A DNA stretch of 64,000 bases from Bacteroides zoogleoformans (GTDB lineage Bacteria; Bacteroidota; Bacteroidia; Bacteroidales; Bacteroidaceae), in contig NZ_CP027231.1 of NCBI RefSeq assembly GCF_002998435.1, positions 62,001 to 126,000 on the forward strand, read 5' to 3'. Under the pieces are notes generated by a model. That model had not been told where the DNA came from. It made no database searches and saw nothing but the letters and a program-made list of their open reading frames with translations. How positions within the stretch are numbered: position 1 is the stretch's first letter; every line of letters begins with the position of its first letter. Positions 42,696-52,639 of the stretch are shown here, in pieces. Both the position numbers and the translations under genes were made by a program.

Positions 42696-44903
42696 ATGAA
42701 GAAAGATTTTCTATTACTTGGAATCTTTGGCTTGCTGACGATAACCACGCTTCGTGCGCAAGATTTCCATTTGCAACCCACTCCGAAAGAGTATGTCACT
42801 CAAAATGGCTTTGTAGATATCCCCGCACAATACAAGTTGCTGGCGTCCGATTTGCCGCATGCTGAATCCGGCTTATCATTGCTTCGGCGGTTGATGCCGG
42901 GAGAGGCGTCGAAAGCTTCTTTTCGCATATATGTTGGCGTGAAAGGAGATAAGGCGGTCAAAGAGTTTGGAAGCCGGATTCCGCAAAAGCCGGAAGGTTA
43001 TTTCCTGAAAATTGCTAAAGAGCGTATCGTCATTGCCGGTGCCGATGAACGTGGTGTGTACTATGGCGTACAGACACTTTCTCAACTGCTTGCTCAGGGC
43101 AGATTGCCTTTGGTTGAAATAACCGACTATCCCGATGTCCCCTACCGCGGTGTGGTAGAAGGTTTCTACGGCACACCGTGGAGTCATGAAGCCCGTATGC
43201 GTCAACTCGAGTTTTATGGCAGAAATAAAATGAACGTTTATCTGTATGGCCCCAAGGATGACCCTTACCATAGTACTCCTCATTGGCGCAAACCCTATCC
43301 TCCACGCGAAGCGGAACAGTTGAGAATGCTTGTGGACAAGGCGCATGAAAACAACGTTATCTTTTACTGGGCCATCCATCCGGGACAAGATATTCGTTGG
43401 AACGAAGAAGACCGCTCGCAACTGTTGCAGAAGTTCGAAAGCATGTATCAACTGGGCGTGCGCGGCTTTGCCGTGTTCTTCGACGACATATCGGGTGAAG
43501 GCACCAAGGCAGACAAGCAGGCCGAGTTGCTGAACTATATTGACAACCATTTTGTGAAAATCAAAAAAGACGTTGCCCCGTTGATTATGTGCCCTACGGA
43601 GTATAACAAATCGTGGGCGAAAGTGGAGGGAGGATACCTCACCACATTGGGCGATAAACTGAACGAGAGCATACAAATCATGTGGACAGGCGATAAAGTA
43701 GTTGCCACCATAGACAAACCGACGATGGACTTTATCAACCCGCTGCTGAAGCGCAAGGCTTATATCTGGTGGAATTTTCCTGTTTCGGACTATGTACGAG
43801 ACCATCTGCTGTTAGGGCCGGTTTATGGAAACGGTACCGACATCAAAGATGAACTGGCTGCTTTCGTATCCAATCCGATGGAGCATGCGGAGGCTTCTAA
43901 AATCTCACTTTATAGTGTAGCAGATTATACTTGGAATATGAACCGTTACGACAGTGATGCTTCCTGGCGGAGAGCCGTTAAAGACCTTATGCCCTTGCAC
44001 GCCGACTATCTGGAAACCTTTGCTTCCCATAATTCCGATTTAGGCCCGAATGGGCATAACTTCCGGCGCGATGAGTCCGTAGCCATCCAACCGGTTCTCA
44101 CAACGCTGTTGGGCAGTTATCAGGAAAAAGGAAGTCCGGACGATTCGGCTTACCGCCTGGTGGCCGAAGAGTGCCGAAAAATAATTGTTGCCGCTGATAT
44201 GTTGCTGGCTTCGGGCAATGCGAACCGTCCGCTGATAGACGAGATAAAGCCCTGGCTGACCCAGTTCAAATTAGTGGGCGAGTATGGGAAAGAAGTGCTT
44301 GACATGATGCGCTTGCAATCGCAAAAGGAAGCTTTTGTTCAAAGCCACGCCCATGCCCAAGCCCTGCAAAGACTGATGTGTGAGACAGATGCCCTTTATC
44401 AGGTGGGAGTGAAATGTTGTGGTAAGTATCTGTTGCCGGCTTTCAATACGTTGTTCGAAGTCTCTACAGTGCGATACAACAAATTGTTCAACGCCCAGTT
44501 GGATACGCAGGCGGTCTATTCGCCCTACACTTTGGAAAGCGATGTCATGCAACTGGCTTCGCTTCCGGTGAGGCAGAAGGGAAAAACGGTAAACATTGCT
44601 CCGTCCAACGAGGTGATAGACTGGCAGACCAACGGCTCGCTGCTTCTCTCGATGGATTATGCCCGCAGTCTGGCTTCATTGTTCATCGACTTGGGAAACA
44701 GGGAAGTCGCGGATTCACTGTTCCGGCTGGAGGTTACTGCCGATGGCGGGCATTGGCAACCCGTAGAACTGCAACCCTATGGAAGTAGGACACAGCTGAA
44801 GGCAGCCGTGGCAGGCTTGAAGGTGCTGAAGATGAGGCTGACCAATGTCTCCGGTGCCGACCGTAAGGTTTATTTCAAGACGTTCCGTTTGGTGGAGAAA
44901 TAA
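42696..44903 (+). CDS. GH84 beta-N-acetylhexosaminidase (O-GlcNAcase type)
   Basis: 735 residues with a signal peptide (MKKDFLLLGIFGLLTITTLRAQ). A GH20/84 N-terminal alpha/beta domain (about 25-145) precedes the GH84 barrel. The catalytic neighbouring aspartates are D263 and D264 in FFDDISGEG, and the fold-defining GVVEGFYGTPWSHEARM lies at about 153-169. A C-terminal helical region and beta-domain follow. It removes terminal beta-GlcNAc by substrate-assisted catalysis, probably from host glycans in the periplasm or on the surface. It follows nadD by 19 bases and may be co-transcribed. Confidence 0.93.
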   Translation: MKKDFLLLGIFGLLTITTLRAQDFHLQPTPKEYVTQNGFVDIPAQYKLLASDLPHAESGLSLLRRLMPGEASKASFRIYVGVKGDKAVKEFGSRIPQKPEGYFLKIAKERIVIAGADERGVYYGVQTLSQLLAQGRLPLVEITDYPDVPYRGVVEGFYGTPWSHEARMRQLEFYGRNKMNVYLYGPKDDPYHSTPHWRKPYPPREAEQLRMLVDKAHENNVIFYWAIHPGQDIRWNEEDRSQLLQKFESMYQLGVRGFAVFFDDISGEGTKADKQAELLNYIDNHFVKIKKDVAPLIMCPTEYNKSWAKVEGGYLTTLGDKLNESIQIMWTGDKVVATIDKPTMDFINPLLKRKAYIWWNFPVSDYVRDHLLLGPVYGNGTDIKDELAAFVSNPMEHAEASKISLYSVADYTWNMNRYDSDASWRRAVKDLMPLHADYLETFASHNSDLGPNGHNFRRDESVAIQPVLTTLLGSYQEKGSPDDSAYRLVAEECRKIIVAADMLLASGNANRPLIDEIKPWLTQFKLVGEYGKEVLDMMRLQSQKEAFVQSHAHAQALQRLMCETDALYQVGVKCCGKYLLPAFNTLFEVSTVRYNKLFNAQLDTQAVYSPYTLESDVMQLASLPVRQKGKTVNIAPSNEVIDWQTNGSLLLSMDYARSLASLFIDLGNREVADSLFRLEVTADGGHWQPVELQPYGSRTQLKAAVAGLKVLKMRLTNVSGADRKVYFKTFRLVEK

Positions 44904-44910
44904 ACCTCCC

Positions 44911-46140
44911 TTAGTCCAAACATGCGTCAAGGTCGCGTGCCAATTGCTCTTTGTCCAAATGCCGGCCGATGAAGACAATCTTTTGCATGCGGTCTCCGTA
45001 TTTCTCATCCCAGTCGCGCAACAGACCCGGCTCTTGGCGCATCAATTCAATCAAATCCTCTTCGGGGGCTGTGGCATACCACAGCCCGGCCTCCGTAAGT
45101 TGCTTCTGCGTGCCGGCTTGCTCAAAGAGGTAGGACATGTCGCGGTTGTGGCTGAAGTAGCATACGCCTTTGGCGCGGATGATGTTACGGCTCCATTTGG
45201 TTGCGATGAAGTGGTCGAACTTATGGATGTCGAATGCCTGACGGCGATAATAGACAAAGGTACTGATGCCGTATTCCTCGGCTTCGCCACCCTCCGCGTG
45301 ATGGTGGCAATGTTCTTCGCAATCGTGATGATGGTGCTCATGCTCATGCCCATGTTCCTCCTCATGGTGGTGATGGCGATCAACTTCTTTCTCTTCCTCT
45401 TCGCTGACCGGACGTTCTATTTCGCGCACCCATCCTGCCGAGGTGGCCACACGTTCAAAATCGAACAATCGGGTGTGGATTATCTTATCCAAATTGATGT
45501 CCGTATAATCGCATTCCATGATTTCGGCACCGGGCTGCAAGGTGCGTATTATCTGCCTGATGCCTTTCAGCTCTTCGGGTTGCACTTCCGAGGCTTTGTT
45601 CAGCAAGACAATGTTGCAGAACTCTATCTGCTGTATGATGAGATTTTCTATATCTTCTTCATCTAAGCCTTTGCGGGCGAGGTCGTTGCCGCAGGAAAAC
45701 TCGCTTTGCAGACGCAGGGCATCTACCACGGTGACGATGCAGTCCAAGCGGCAGATGCCGTATCGGGTGTATGCTCCGCCCATGCGGGGGATGGAGCAAA
45801 TGGTTTGGGCAATGGGTTCAGGTTCGCAGATGCCGCTGGCTTCGATGACGATGTAGTCAAAGCGCTGCATCTGCATGATTTCTTGCAGCTGCTCTATCAG
45901 GTCGGCCTTCAGCGTGCAGCAGATGCAACCGTTTTGAAGCGCGACGAGGCTTTCGTCCTTTTTCCCTACGATGCCGCCTTTTTGTATGAGTTCCGCGTCG
46001 ATGTTCACCTCACCAAGGTCGTTGACGATGACGGCGAATTTAATGCCGCGTTTGTTGGAAAGAATATGGTTTACCAAAGTGGTCTTTCCGCTGCCCAGAT
46101 AGCCTGTCAGCAGCAGTACGGGGATTTCCTTTGTTTCCAT
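44911..46140 (-). CDS. CobW/COG0523-family GTPase, probable metal chaperone
   Basis: 409 residues. Walker A GYLGSGKTT (13-21), the metal-binding CxCC motif at C72-C75 (GCICCTLKADL), Walker B and GTPase switch features, and an unusually His-rich stretch at about 254-280 are visible. The C-terminal CobW_C domain ends the protein. COG0523 proteins insert or deliver Zn, Co or Ni in a GTP-dependent way; a His-rich loop with CxCC favours zinc. It converges on the GH84 gene. Confidence 0.92.
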   Translation of the reverse strand: METKEIPVLLLTGYLGSGKTTLVNHILSNKRGIKFAVIVNDLGEVNIDAELIQKGGIVGKKDESLVALQNGCICCTLKADLIEQLQEIMQMQRFDYIVIEASGICEPEPIAQTICSIPRMGGAYTRYGICRLDCIVTVVDALRLQSEFSCGNDLARKGLDEEDIENLIIQQIEFCNIVLLNKASEVQPEELKGIRQIIRTLQPGAEIMECDYTDINLDKIIHTRLFDFERVATSAGWVREIERPVSEEEEKEVDRHHHHEEEHGHEHEHHHHDCEEHCHHHAEGGEAEEYGISTFVYYRRQAFDIHKFDHFIATKWSRNIIRAKGVCYFSHNRDMSYLFEQAGTQKQLTEAGLWYATAPEEDLIELMRQEPGLLRDWDEKYGDRMQKIVFIGRHLDKEQLARDLDACLD

Positions 46141-46216
46141 TGCTGTTTATGATTAATTTCTGTAATGTCGCTTTTGTTGCCGCATATGCCATCGGTGGGA
46201 CGATGGATGCGGGTTG

Positions 46217-46248
46217 CAAAAATACGGATAAAAAGAGCTTTTCGGCAA
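46217..46248 (-). promoter_or_regulatory. Promoter of the CobW-type GTPase gene
   Basis: On the minus strand, TTG (46248-46246), 21 bases, then TATTTTTG (46224-46217), about 77 bases before the ATG at 46140. I saw no palindromic Zur-like site, but I could not search for one systematically. Confidence 0.45.
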
Positions 46249-46397
46249 TCATCCGCCGCATTTTTTTCTTAGAGGGGCAGAAGCCGCTGGTCCTTATCTG
46301 CTGTTCTTCTACCCCCCCCTTTCGTAATGAAGAGAAACGTGCTTTTAAAATATTATTGACAAAAAACGGACTTGTATGCACAGGGAAAAAACGCTTA

Positions 46398-46468
46398 CTG
46401 AAAACTCCCCGAAGATTTACTAAAAATTCAACCGGGTTTTAGTAAAATGTACCGGTCTGGTTTTCAGT
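46398..46468. repeat. Nested palindromic motifs upstream of the CobW-type gene
   Basis: CTGAAAAC (46398-46405) pairs with GTTTTCAG (46460-46467), enclosing ATTTACTAAAA (from 46414) paired with TTTTAGTAAAA (from 46437). Half-sites recur at about 22-24-base steps, so it resembles a looser form of the phased palindromic arrays elsewhere in the window. Together with the promoter at 46217 this accounts for the gene-free stretch 46141-46560. Confidence 0.55.
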
Positions 46469-46560
46469 GCGTAGTAAGGCTTGCTCTGCACCGGACGTTT
46501 TTGGGTGCGGAAAGTATAAAAGTTTATAACACCCGTACAGGGCGCGCATATTCTTTCATC

Positions 46561-47934
46561 TTAGGAAGGAATATGTATCGACATCTTGAATTCGATGGCA
46601 TCGTCCGTCAGTACCAATTCATTGGCTCCCGTCATTCGGAAGGTGATATGCAGGAACTTTCGTCCCTCCTCTTCGTTCAGTTTGGCGGAGGTGAGTTCGA
46701 ATCGCACATTGTCCAGATAAATATCCTTCATGGATGTGTGGAGGCCGCTCAGTACATTTTTGCCCCAACGGTTCTTTTCCCATGCCAAAGTTTTCTGCTC
46801 CTTTTTGTCGACGAACTCTACATGGCGTATCCATTTTTCTATGGACATGGAAAGTCTGTTCGTCACATCGCCGTCACCGCTGTTTTTAACTTTCTCTTTC
46901 ATAAACTCATGCAGTACGGCTGTAAGGTGGGTTTTCAACTCATTTTTCAGCTCTTTCAGAGGTTTGAATCCTGCGAATGTCTTGTCAAATTCGGCAAGCG
47001 GGATATCGCCGTTACTCTTTGCACGGAGGCTTAGATGCAGTGTAAGCGTGTTGTCGCTATCGCTTTTCTCTTTTCGGTTTTCGTTTATCACTACGGCGTA
47101 CGTCTCGTCGTCGTATGAGAACAATAGGCCGTTGAACAGGGCTGGATTCTCGTATATGCCTCTCATGTAGCTTTGTTTTATGAAGTCCGTGCTTATCGTG
47201 ATTTTGCCTTCGTAGTACTTATTCTTGTCGAATGGGAGGAAGAATCTGCTTTTTGACTTGATGTTGTTGTATTTCAGCGAGAATGAAATCTGTCCCTGTC
47301 CTTCATATTTCACCTCATCAATCGTGGTTTTCTTTATATCTTCCGAAGTGAAAGGATACATATAGCCGGTTTCTGTGGCGGAGGAGTGAAAATCCATCAT
47401 TCGCTCGAGGTTATCGGTACTGAACATGTCTGTTTTGTGTAGTCTGTAGAAGCCATCGAAATCGAATGTTTCGTAAGGGTTTATACCCTCTTTCCATTTC
47501 ACCTGCGCACGGTTGGTCATTTGATAATCTCCGGGTTTCTTCACGAAACCACTATACGTAAATTCCTTATCAAAAGAGGTCTCGTTTACTTTGCCTGCCA
47601 CATGCAACACTAATGAACCTCCCTGTTCGTCTTTGCTTTTTATCTCGGCATCGGCAAGGCTGATGGTCTTTCCGTTTATTTGCTGCGTCTCCTTTCGGGT
47701 GTGGGTAAGCGCTGCGGCAACGTTTACGTCTTTTGACTTGTCGAAGCCGAAATATGCGGCTATGTCTTCTTGCGTTACGGTTGCCGGCGACTGTGGCTGT
47801 TCGGTGGGCGAATCAGATTCTTTGGGTTGCTCCGGTGCGGGAGCGGGTGTCGGTTGAGGAAATTCGGTAATGTCATCTTTTCCACAAGCCATCAAAATAA
47901 TGCATATAAATGCTGATAATAATGCCTTTTTCAT
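46561..47934 (-). CDS. Lipoprotein of unknown function
   Basis: 457 residues from the ATG at 47934, which gives a proper signal (MKKALLSAFICIILMACGKD) with lipobox LMACG. A farther Met at 48045 would add 37 Lys-rich residues and destroy the signal. A Pro/Glu/Gln-rich linker (about 25-55) follows, then a soluble beta-rich body with repeats of the type IDGKTISLADAEIKSKDEQGGSLVLHVAG and HLSLRAKSNGDI. I do not recognise the family. It is probably outer-membrane anchored and monocistronic. Confidence 0.7.
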   Translation of the reverse strand: MKKALLSAFICIILMACGKDDITEFPQPTPAPAPEQPKESDSPTEQPQSPATVTQEDIAAYFGFDKSKDVNVAAALTHTRKETQQINGKTISLADAEIKSKDEQGGSLVLHVAGKVNETSFDKEFTYSGFVKKPGDYQMTNRAQVKWKEGINPYETFDFDGFYRLHKTDMFSTDNLERMMDFHSSATETGYMYPFTSEDIKKTTIDEVKYEGQGQISFSLKYNNIKSKSRFFLPFDKNKYYEGKITISTDFIKQSYMRGIYENPALFNGLLFSYDDETYAVVINENRKEKSDSDNTLTLHLSLRAKSNGDIPLAEFDKTFAGFKPLKELKNELKTHLTAVLHEFMKEKVKNSGDGDVTNRLSMSIEKWIRHVEFVDKKEQKTLAWEKNRWGKNVLSGLHTSMKDIYLDNVRFELTSAKLNEEEGRKFLHITFRMTGANELVLTDDAIEFKMSIHIPS

Positions 47935-48367
47935 CTTAATACCTTTTTTGTTGGTCGTTAAATGAGTCCGGAATAGCTCATTTGTTTTCTTTTTCTTTTT
48001 CTTTTTGCACTGTTTTGTTTGTATGGTCAGTCGTTCTATTGCCATATACCTGGGGACGATTGTGTCGTCTTTACTTTCACTTCAAAGTGTAAGACCGGTT
48101 GCAAAGTTACGCAAAATATAGTTTTGGGAAAAAGAGGAATGATAGTGTAGCCTGCTCTGAATAGAGCTTTGGAAAGTGGTTGCCGGTTTCTATGGACCTG
48201 CTATCATGCTCTGTATGAGAAGAGTGCTTAAGGTCTTCTGATTTTATTGGTTTCTGCAATCATTTCGAATATTTATAATAAAAATATTTTCTTTTGCATA
48301 GAAAGGTATTTCCGGAAAGACATATTCTTGTGCTTGTGGCCGTTTGAAAGTGACGGACTGAAAAGTG
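47935..48367. other. Gene-free interval between the lipoprotein gene and the second glutamate dehydrogenase
   Basis: This stretch holds CAAAGTTA at 48102-48109, a -7 box (TAACTTTG) for the lipoprotein gene on the minus strand, with no good -33 partner. A run of T-rich codon-like sequence at 47985-48010 gives a Lys-rich leader in one frame that I consider spurious. Nothing else is recognised. Confidence 0.5.
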
Positions 48368-48402
48368 AAAGGCGAAAACGGATTGTTGTCCCTTTCGCCT
48401 TT
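48368..48402 (-). terminator. Terminator after the second glutamate dehydrogenase
   Basis: AAAGGCGAAA (48368-48377) and TTTCGCCTTT (48393-48402) form a 10-bp stem. On the minus strand it lies 30 bases after the stop and is followed by CACTTTTC. Probably a moderate intrinsic terminator. Confidence 0.65.
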
Positions 48403-48431
48403 TGTTGTGATAAATGGGTTTTCGTGTTGTT

Positions 48432-49769
48432 TTATAAAATGCCTTGTGCCATCATTGCTTTGGCCACCTTCATAAATCCGGCGACGTTGGCGCCTTTCAC
48501 GTAGTTTACATAGCCGTCGGCCTCCGTTCCGTATTGTATGCAAGCGGCGTGTATGTTCTTCATGATGCTCTTCAGCTTTTCATCTACCTCTTCGGCACTC
48601 CAGCTCAACTTGATGGAGTTTTGCGTCATCTCCAGACCGGATACCGATACACCTCCGGCATTGGCAGCCTTGCCCGGAGCATACAAAATCTTGGCTTCTT
48701 GGAATATGCGGATAGCTTCAGGGGTAGAAGGCATGTTGGCTCCTTCGGAAACGGCCATCACACCGTTGGCCATCAGTTTCTTGGCATCATCTCCATTGAT
48801 TTCGTTCTGAGTGGCAGAGGGTAGGGCAATGTCGGCTTTCTCACCCCAAGGACGGGCGCCCTCCACATATTTTACGCCGGGATATTGTCCGGCATATTCG
48901 CGAATGCGTCCGCGATAGAGGTTCTTCAGTTCCATGATGTAATCCAACTTCTCGCGATTGATGCCTGCCGGATCGTATATATAACCGTTGGAGTCGGACA
49001 TGGTCAGTACTTTACCTCCCAGTTGCAACACCTTCTCGGCAGTGTACTGTGCTACGTTGCCCGAACCTGAAATCAGACAAGTCTTGCCTTTTAAATCGGT
49101 GCCCTTGGTTTTCAGCATTTCCGTCAGGAAGTAGATATTGCCGTAGCCGGTAGCTTCCGGACGTATCAGCGAACCTCCGAACTCACGGCCTTTACCTGTG
49201 AAAGTTCCCGTGAACTCATGGGTCAGTTTCTTGTACATGCCGAACATGAAACCTACTTCACGTCCGCCTACGCCGATGTCACCGGCAGGTACATCTGTTT
49301 CGGGACCGATATGACGCCACAGCTCCAGCATGAAAGCCTGAACGAAACGCATCACTTCGGTATTTGATTTGCCGCGCGGAGAAAAGTCCGAACCGCCTTT
49401 ACCTCCTCCCATAGGCAGGGTGGTCAATGAGTTTTTGAAAGTCTGTTCGAAAGCAAGGAATTTAAGGATTGACAGGTTTACGGAAGCATGAAAGCGTACA
49501 CCGCCTTTGTAGGGGCCGATGGCGTTGTTGTGCTGTACGCGATAGCCCATGTTGGTTTGCACGTTGCCTTTGTCATCTACCCATGTGACGCGGAATTGAT
49601 AAATTCGATCGGGAATACAGAGACGCTCAATCAGATTGGCTTTGTCAAACTCCGGATGTTTGTTATATTCTTCTTCAATGGTAGAGAGCACTTCTTCTAC
49701 TGCCTGATGATACTCCGGCTCGTTGGGGAACCGTCTTTTCAAATCTTCCAATACCTTGGCTGCATTCAT
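48432..49769 (-). CDS. Glutamate dehydrogenase (second copy)
   Basis: 445 residues, the same length as 9822-11159 and highly similar along its length (GPYKGGVRFHASVN, PMGGGKGGSDFSPRGKSN, DVPAGDIGVGGREVGFMFG, CLISGSGNVAQYTAEKVLQ). The nucleotide-binding segment differs more (SGSGNVAQYTAEK here, SGFGNVAWGAATK there). That fits Bacteroides carrying paralogues with different cofactors or regulation, but cofactor cannot be assigned by eye. It has its own clear promoter and terminator, so it is monocistronic. Confidence 0.95.
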   Translation of the reverse strand: MNAAKVLEDLKRRFPNEPEYHQAVEEVLSTIEEEYNKHPEFDKANLIERLCIPDRIYQFRVTWVDDKGNVQTNMGYRVQHNNAIGPYKGGVRFHASVNLSILKFLAFEQTFKNSLTTLPMGGGKGGSDFSPRGKSNTEVMRFVQAFMLELWRHIGPETDVPAGDIGVGGREVGFMFGMYKKLTHEFTGTFTGKGREFGGSLIRPEATGYGNIYFLTEMLKTKGTDLKGKTCLISGSGNVAQYTAEKVLQLGGKVLTMSDSNGYIYDPAGINREKLDYIMELKNLYRGRIREYAGQYPGVKYVEGARPWGEKADIALPSATQNEINGDDAKKLMANGVMAVSEGANMPSTPEAIRIFQEAKILYAPGKAANAGGVSVSGLEMTQNSIKLSWSAEEVDEKLKSIMKNIHAACIQYGTEADGYVNYVKGANVAGFMKVAKAMMAQGIL

Positions 49770-49856
49770 AATCTTTCTTTTATAGGTTTGCTGTTATTAT
49801 GTTACTTGAAATATGAATCGGGTTTCTATTTGTTGTTTTATTTCTTGTTGCGGTTG

Positions 49857-49887
49857 CAAAAGTAAATATAAAAATGATATTGGCAAA
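49857..49887 (-). promoter_or_regulatory. Promoter of the second glutamate dehydrogenase
   Basis: On the minus strand TTTG (49887-49884), exactly 19 bases, TACTTTTG (49864-49857). This is a full match to the Bacteroides -33/-7 consensus, about 90 bases before the ATG at 49769. Confidence 0.75.
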
Positions 49888-49964
49888 CATTTTATAAATA
49901 AAATGCGGGATAAAACAGCCTTTTTGTTGTTTTATCCCGCAAAAAGGAATAAAAAAGGTATTAT

Positions 49965-50138
49965 TTATCTTTTTTTGAGTGATTTTATCACCGGAATGAA
50001 GACTAATGCGGCTGAAATGGCAAGCATCAGAATGATGGGGCCGTCAATCCGTTCGGCGGATATCAGAACGATATAGCAAAGTGCCGCCCAAAGCAATACG
50101 ATGCAAACTATTTGAAATTTGGATAACGGCTTTCTCAT
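49965..50138 (-). CDS. Small membrane protein coupled to maeB
   Basis: 57 residues: [20 protein letters not shown] at the start, then ICYIVLISAERIDGP-like and ILMLAISAALVFIPVIKSLKKR. Two membrane helices (about 9-27 and 34-50) with Arg/Lys at both ends, giving a hairpin topology. Its ATG (50138-50136) overlaps the maeB stop TGA by four bases, so it is translated after maeB. Function unknown; the coupling is the main support that it is real. Confidence 0.75.
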   Translation of the reverse strand: MRKPLSKFQIVCIVLLWAALCYIVLISAERIDGPIILMLAISAALVFIPVIKSLKKR

Positions 50139-52423
50139 TTGCCTGCTTTCTTTTTATATACAATGGCGTCAATTACCGCTACTGCGGTGATATTGACGAT
50201 ATCGCGTACTGAACTCTCGAAATCGGTGAAATGAATAGGTTTGTTCAATCCCATCTGGATAGGACCAATCAGTTCTGTCTCGCTATTCATTGTTTGTAAT
50301 AGTTTGTAAGCAGAGTTGGCCGAACTGAGGTTTGGGAATACGAGTGTATTCACTTCTTTCCCTTTCAGGCGGGTGAAAGGATATTTGGCGTCACGCACCG
50401 TGCGGTTCATGGCAAAATTTACCTGCATCTCACCGTCAATGGCAAGATCGGGATAGTTTTGCTGCATATACTCCACGGCTTCGTGTACCTGTACCGGACT
50501 GCCTTCGGTATCTGCTCCGAAATTGCTGTAGCTCAACATGGCTATTACCGGTGTGTGATTAAAGAAACGCACGGTGTTTTCGGCCAATTTGGCCACGTCT
50601 ATCAGTGTTTCCCTGTCGGGATGGCGGTTTATCAGCGTGTCTGCCAGAAAGTACGTCCCTTTTTTGGAATTCAATATGTGCATTGTTCCGAAATGCTTGA
50701 ATTCCGGACGAATGCCGATAACCTCCTTTGCTACTTTGATTGTATTGCTGTATTTGGTGTAAAGGCCGGTGATGAAAGCGTCCGCCTCTCCGGTTTCTAC
50801 CATCATCATGCCGAAATAGTTGCGTTCGAACATCTTGTCGTTGGCCTCTTCGTAGGTAGCGCCTTCGCGGGCACGTTTTTCCGAAAGAATACGGGCATAC
50901 CGTTCGCGGCGTGGCGCTTCATCGGGATGGCGCAAATTTACGATTTCAATTCCTTCAAGGCTGAGGTCGATCTCTTGTGCCAATTTTTCGATGGCTTCAT
51001 CATTTCCTAATATAATGGGATGGCAGATTCCTTCTGCCTTTGCTTCGACAGCGGCTTTCAGCATGTTGGGATGGATGCCTTCTGCAAACACTACGCGCTG
51101 CGGGTTGCGGCGGGCAGTATCGTAGAGTTGGCGCGTCAGTTTGCTTTCATATCCCATCAACTCGCGCAATTGCACTCTATAGGCGTCCCAGTTTTCTATC
51201 TTCTTGCGGGCCACTCCGCTTTCCATGGCAGCTTGGGCCACGGCACATGAAACCTCGGTGATGAGGCGAGGGTCTACGGGTTTCGGTATGAAGTATTCGG
51301 GGCCGAAAGTAAAGTTGTTTACGTGATATGTCTCGTTAACGACATCCGGTACAGGCTGTTTGGCCAGATTGGCAATGGCGTGTACAGCGGCAATTTTCAT
51401 CTCTTCGTTGATGGCTTTTGCTTGCGTGTCGAGGGCGCCACGGAAGATATATGGGAATCCGATTACGTTATTTATCTGGTTGGGATAGTCGGAACGGCCG
51501 GTAGACATCAGCACGTCCGGTCGTGCCGCCGTGGCATCTTCATAGGATATTTCCGGAGTAGGATTGGCAAGGGCGAATACAATCGGATGTTCGGCCATGC
51601 TACGCACCATGTCTTGTGTCAGCACATTGCCTTTTGAGAGTCCGAGGAAAACATCGGCCCCTCTGATTGCTTCGGCCAATGTGTGTACGTTGCGGCGGTC
51701 GGTGGCGAAATAGCGCTTTTGTTCGGTCAGATTCTCGCGGTCGTCGGTGATGACTCCTTTGCTGTCCAGCATCAGGATATTTTCGCGGCGTGCACCGAGC
51801 GCTTCATACAATTTTGTACATGAGGTGGCCGAAGCACCTGCTCCGTTCACCACGATTTTTACGTCCTCAATCTTCTTGCCCGCCACTTCGAGCGCATTCA
51901 GCAGTCCGGCACCGGAGATGATGGCTGTGCCATGCTGGTCATCATGCATTACGGGGATGTCCAGCTCTTCTTTCAATCGGCGCTCGATTTCGAAGCATTC
52001 GGGTGCTTTGATGTCTTCCAGATTGATGCCTCCGAATGTGGGGGCGATGGCTTTGACGGCTTCGATAAATTTGTCAGGGTCTTTTTCGTTCACTTCGATA
52101 TCGAAGACGTCGATGCCCGCATAGATTTTGAACAACAAACCTTTCCCTTCCATCACAGGCTTGCCGCTGAGAGCACCGATGTCGCCTAATCCGAGCACTG
52201 CGGTGCCATTGGAGATAACGGCTACCAGATTTCCTTTTGCCGTATATTTATAAGCATCTTGCGGATTTTTCTCGATTTCAAGACAAGGTTCCGCTACGCC
52301 CGGAGAATAAGCGAGCGAGAGGTCGGTTTGGGTACTATAGGGTTTGGTGGGCACTACTTCAATCTTACCCGGTTTGCCTTGTGAATGATAAAGCAAGGCT
52401 GCTTCTTTGGTTATCTTAGCCAT
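50135..52423 (-). CDS. maeB: NADP-dependent malic enzyme with phosphotransacetylase-like C-terminal domain
   Basis: 762 residues, the MaeB length. The malic enzyme domain (about 1-410) has [36 protein letters not shown] and [20 protein letters not shown] (NADP fold). The C-terminal 330 residues resemble phosphate acetyl/butyryl transferase ([23 protein letters not shown]) and are regulatory in homologues, binding acetyl-CoA. It converts malate to pyruvate and CO2 with NADPH. A CAAATGTA box at 52456-52463 (TACATTTG on the minus strand) may be its -7 element. Confidence 0.95.
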   Translation of the reverse strand: MAKITKEAALLYHSQGKPGKIEVVPTKPYSTQTDLSLAYSPGVAEPCLEIEKNPQDAYKYTAKGNLVAVISNGTAVLGLGDIGALSGKPVMEGKGLLFKIYAGIDVFDIEVNEKDPDKFIEAVKAIAPTFGGINLEDIKAPECFEIERRLKEELDIPVMHDDQHGTAIISGAGLLNALEVAGKKIEDVKIVVNGAGASATSCTKLYEALGARRENILMLDSKGVITDDRENLTEQKRYFATDRRNVHTLAEAIRGADVFLGLSKGNVLTQDMVRSMAEHPIVFALANPTPEISYEDATAARPDVLMSTGRSDYPNQINNVIGFPYIFRGALDTQAKAINEEMKIAAVHAIANLAKQPVPDVVNETYHVNNFTFGPEYFIPKPVDPRLITEVSCAVAQAAMESGVARKKIENWDAYRVQLRELMGYESKLTRQLYDTARRNPQRVVFAEGIHPNMLKAAVEAKAEGICHPIILGNDEAIEKLAQEIDLSLEGIEIVNLRHPDEAPRRERYARILSEKRAREGATYEEANDKMFERNYFGMMMVETGEADAFITGLYTKYSNTIKVAKEVIGIRPEFKHFGTMHILNSKKGTYFLADTLINRHPDRETLIDVAKLAENTVRFFNHTPVIAMLSYSNFGADTEGSPVQVHEAVEYMQQNYPDLAIDGEMQVNFAMNRTVRDAKYPFTRLKGKEVNTLVFPNLSSANSAYKLLQTMNSETELIGPIQMGLNKPIHFTDFESSVRDIVNITAVAVIDAIVYKKKAGK

Positions 52424-52545
52424 GGTAAAACATTAAATTGGTTATAAATTGACCACAAATGTAGGGATAAAAGTTTTAGAATGGTAGTTTAGCGTGAGTG
52501 AAATATCTTTTTTTATTATAGTTTTTCGCTTTACGATATAAAAAT

Positions 52546-52628
52546 GAAGACGCAGGGAATTGTTTCTGTATAGATATTAAGTTTATGTGTCTCCTAAACT
52601 AATCCTATGAAAAACTCTCTGCGTCTTC
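52546..52628 (-). terminator. Stem between metY and maeB
   Basis: GAAGACGCAG (52546-52555) and CTGCGTCTTC (52619-52628) are exact complements around a 63-base loop, and on the minus strand the stem is followed by ATTTTTAT. Position just after metY suggests transcription termination, but the large loop makes it unusual. Confidence 0.5.
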
Positions 52629-52639
52629 GTTTTTTAGTT

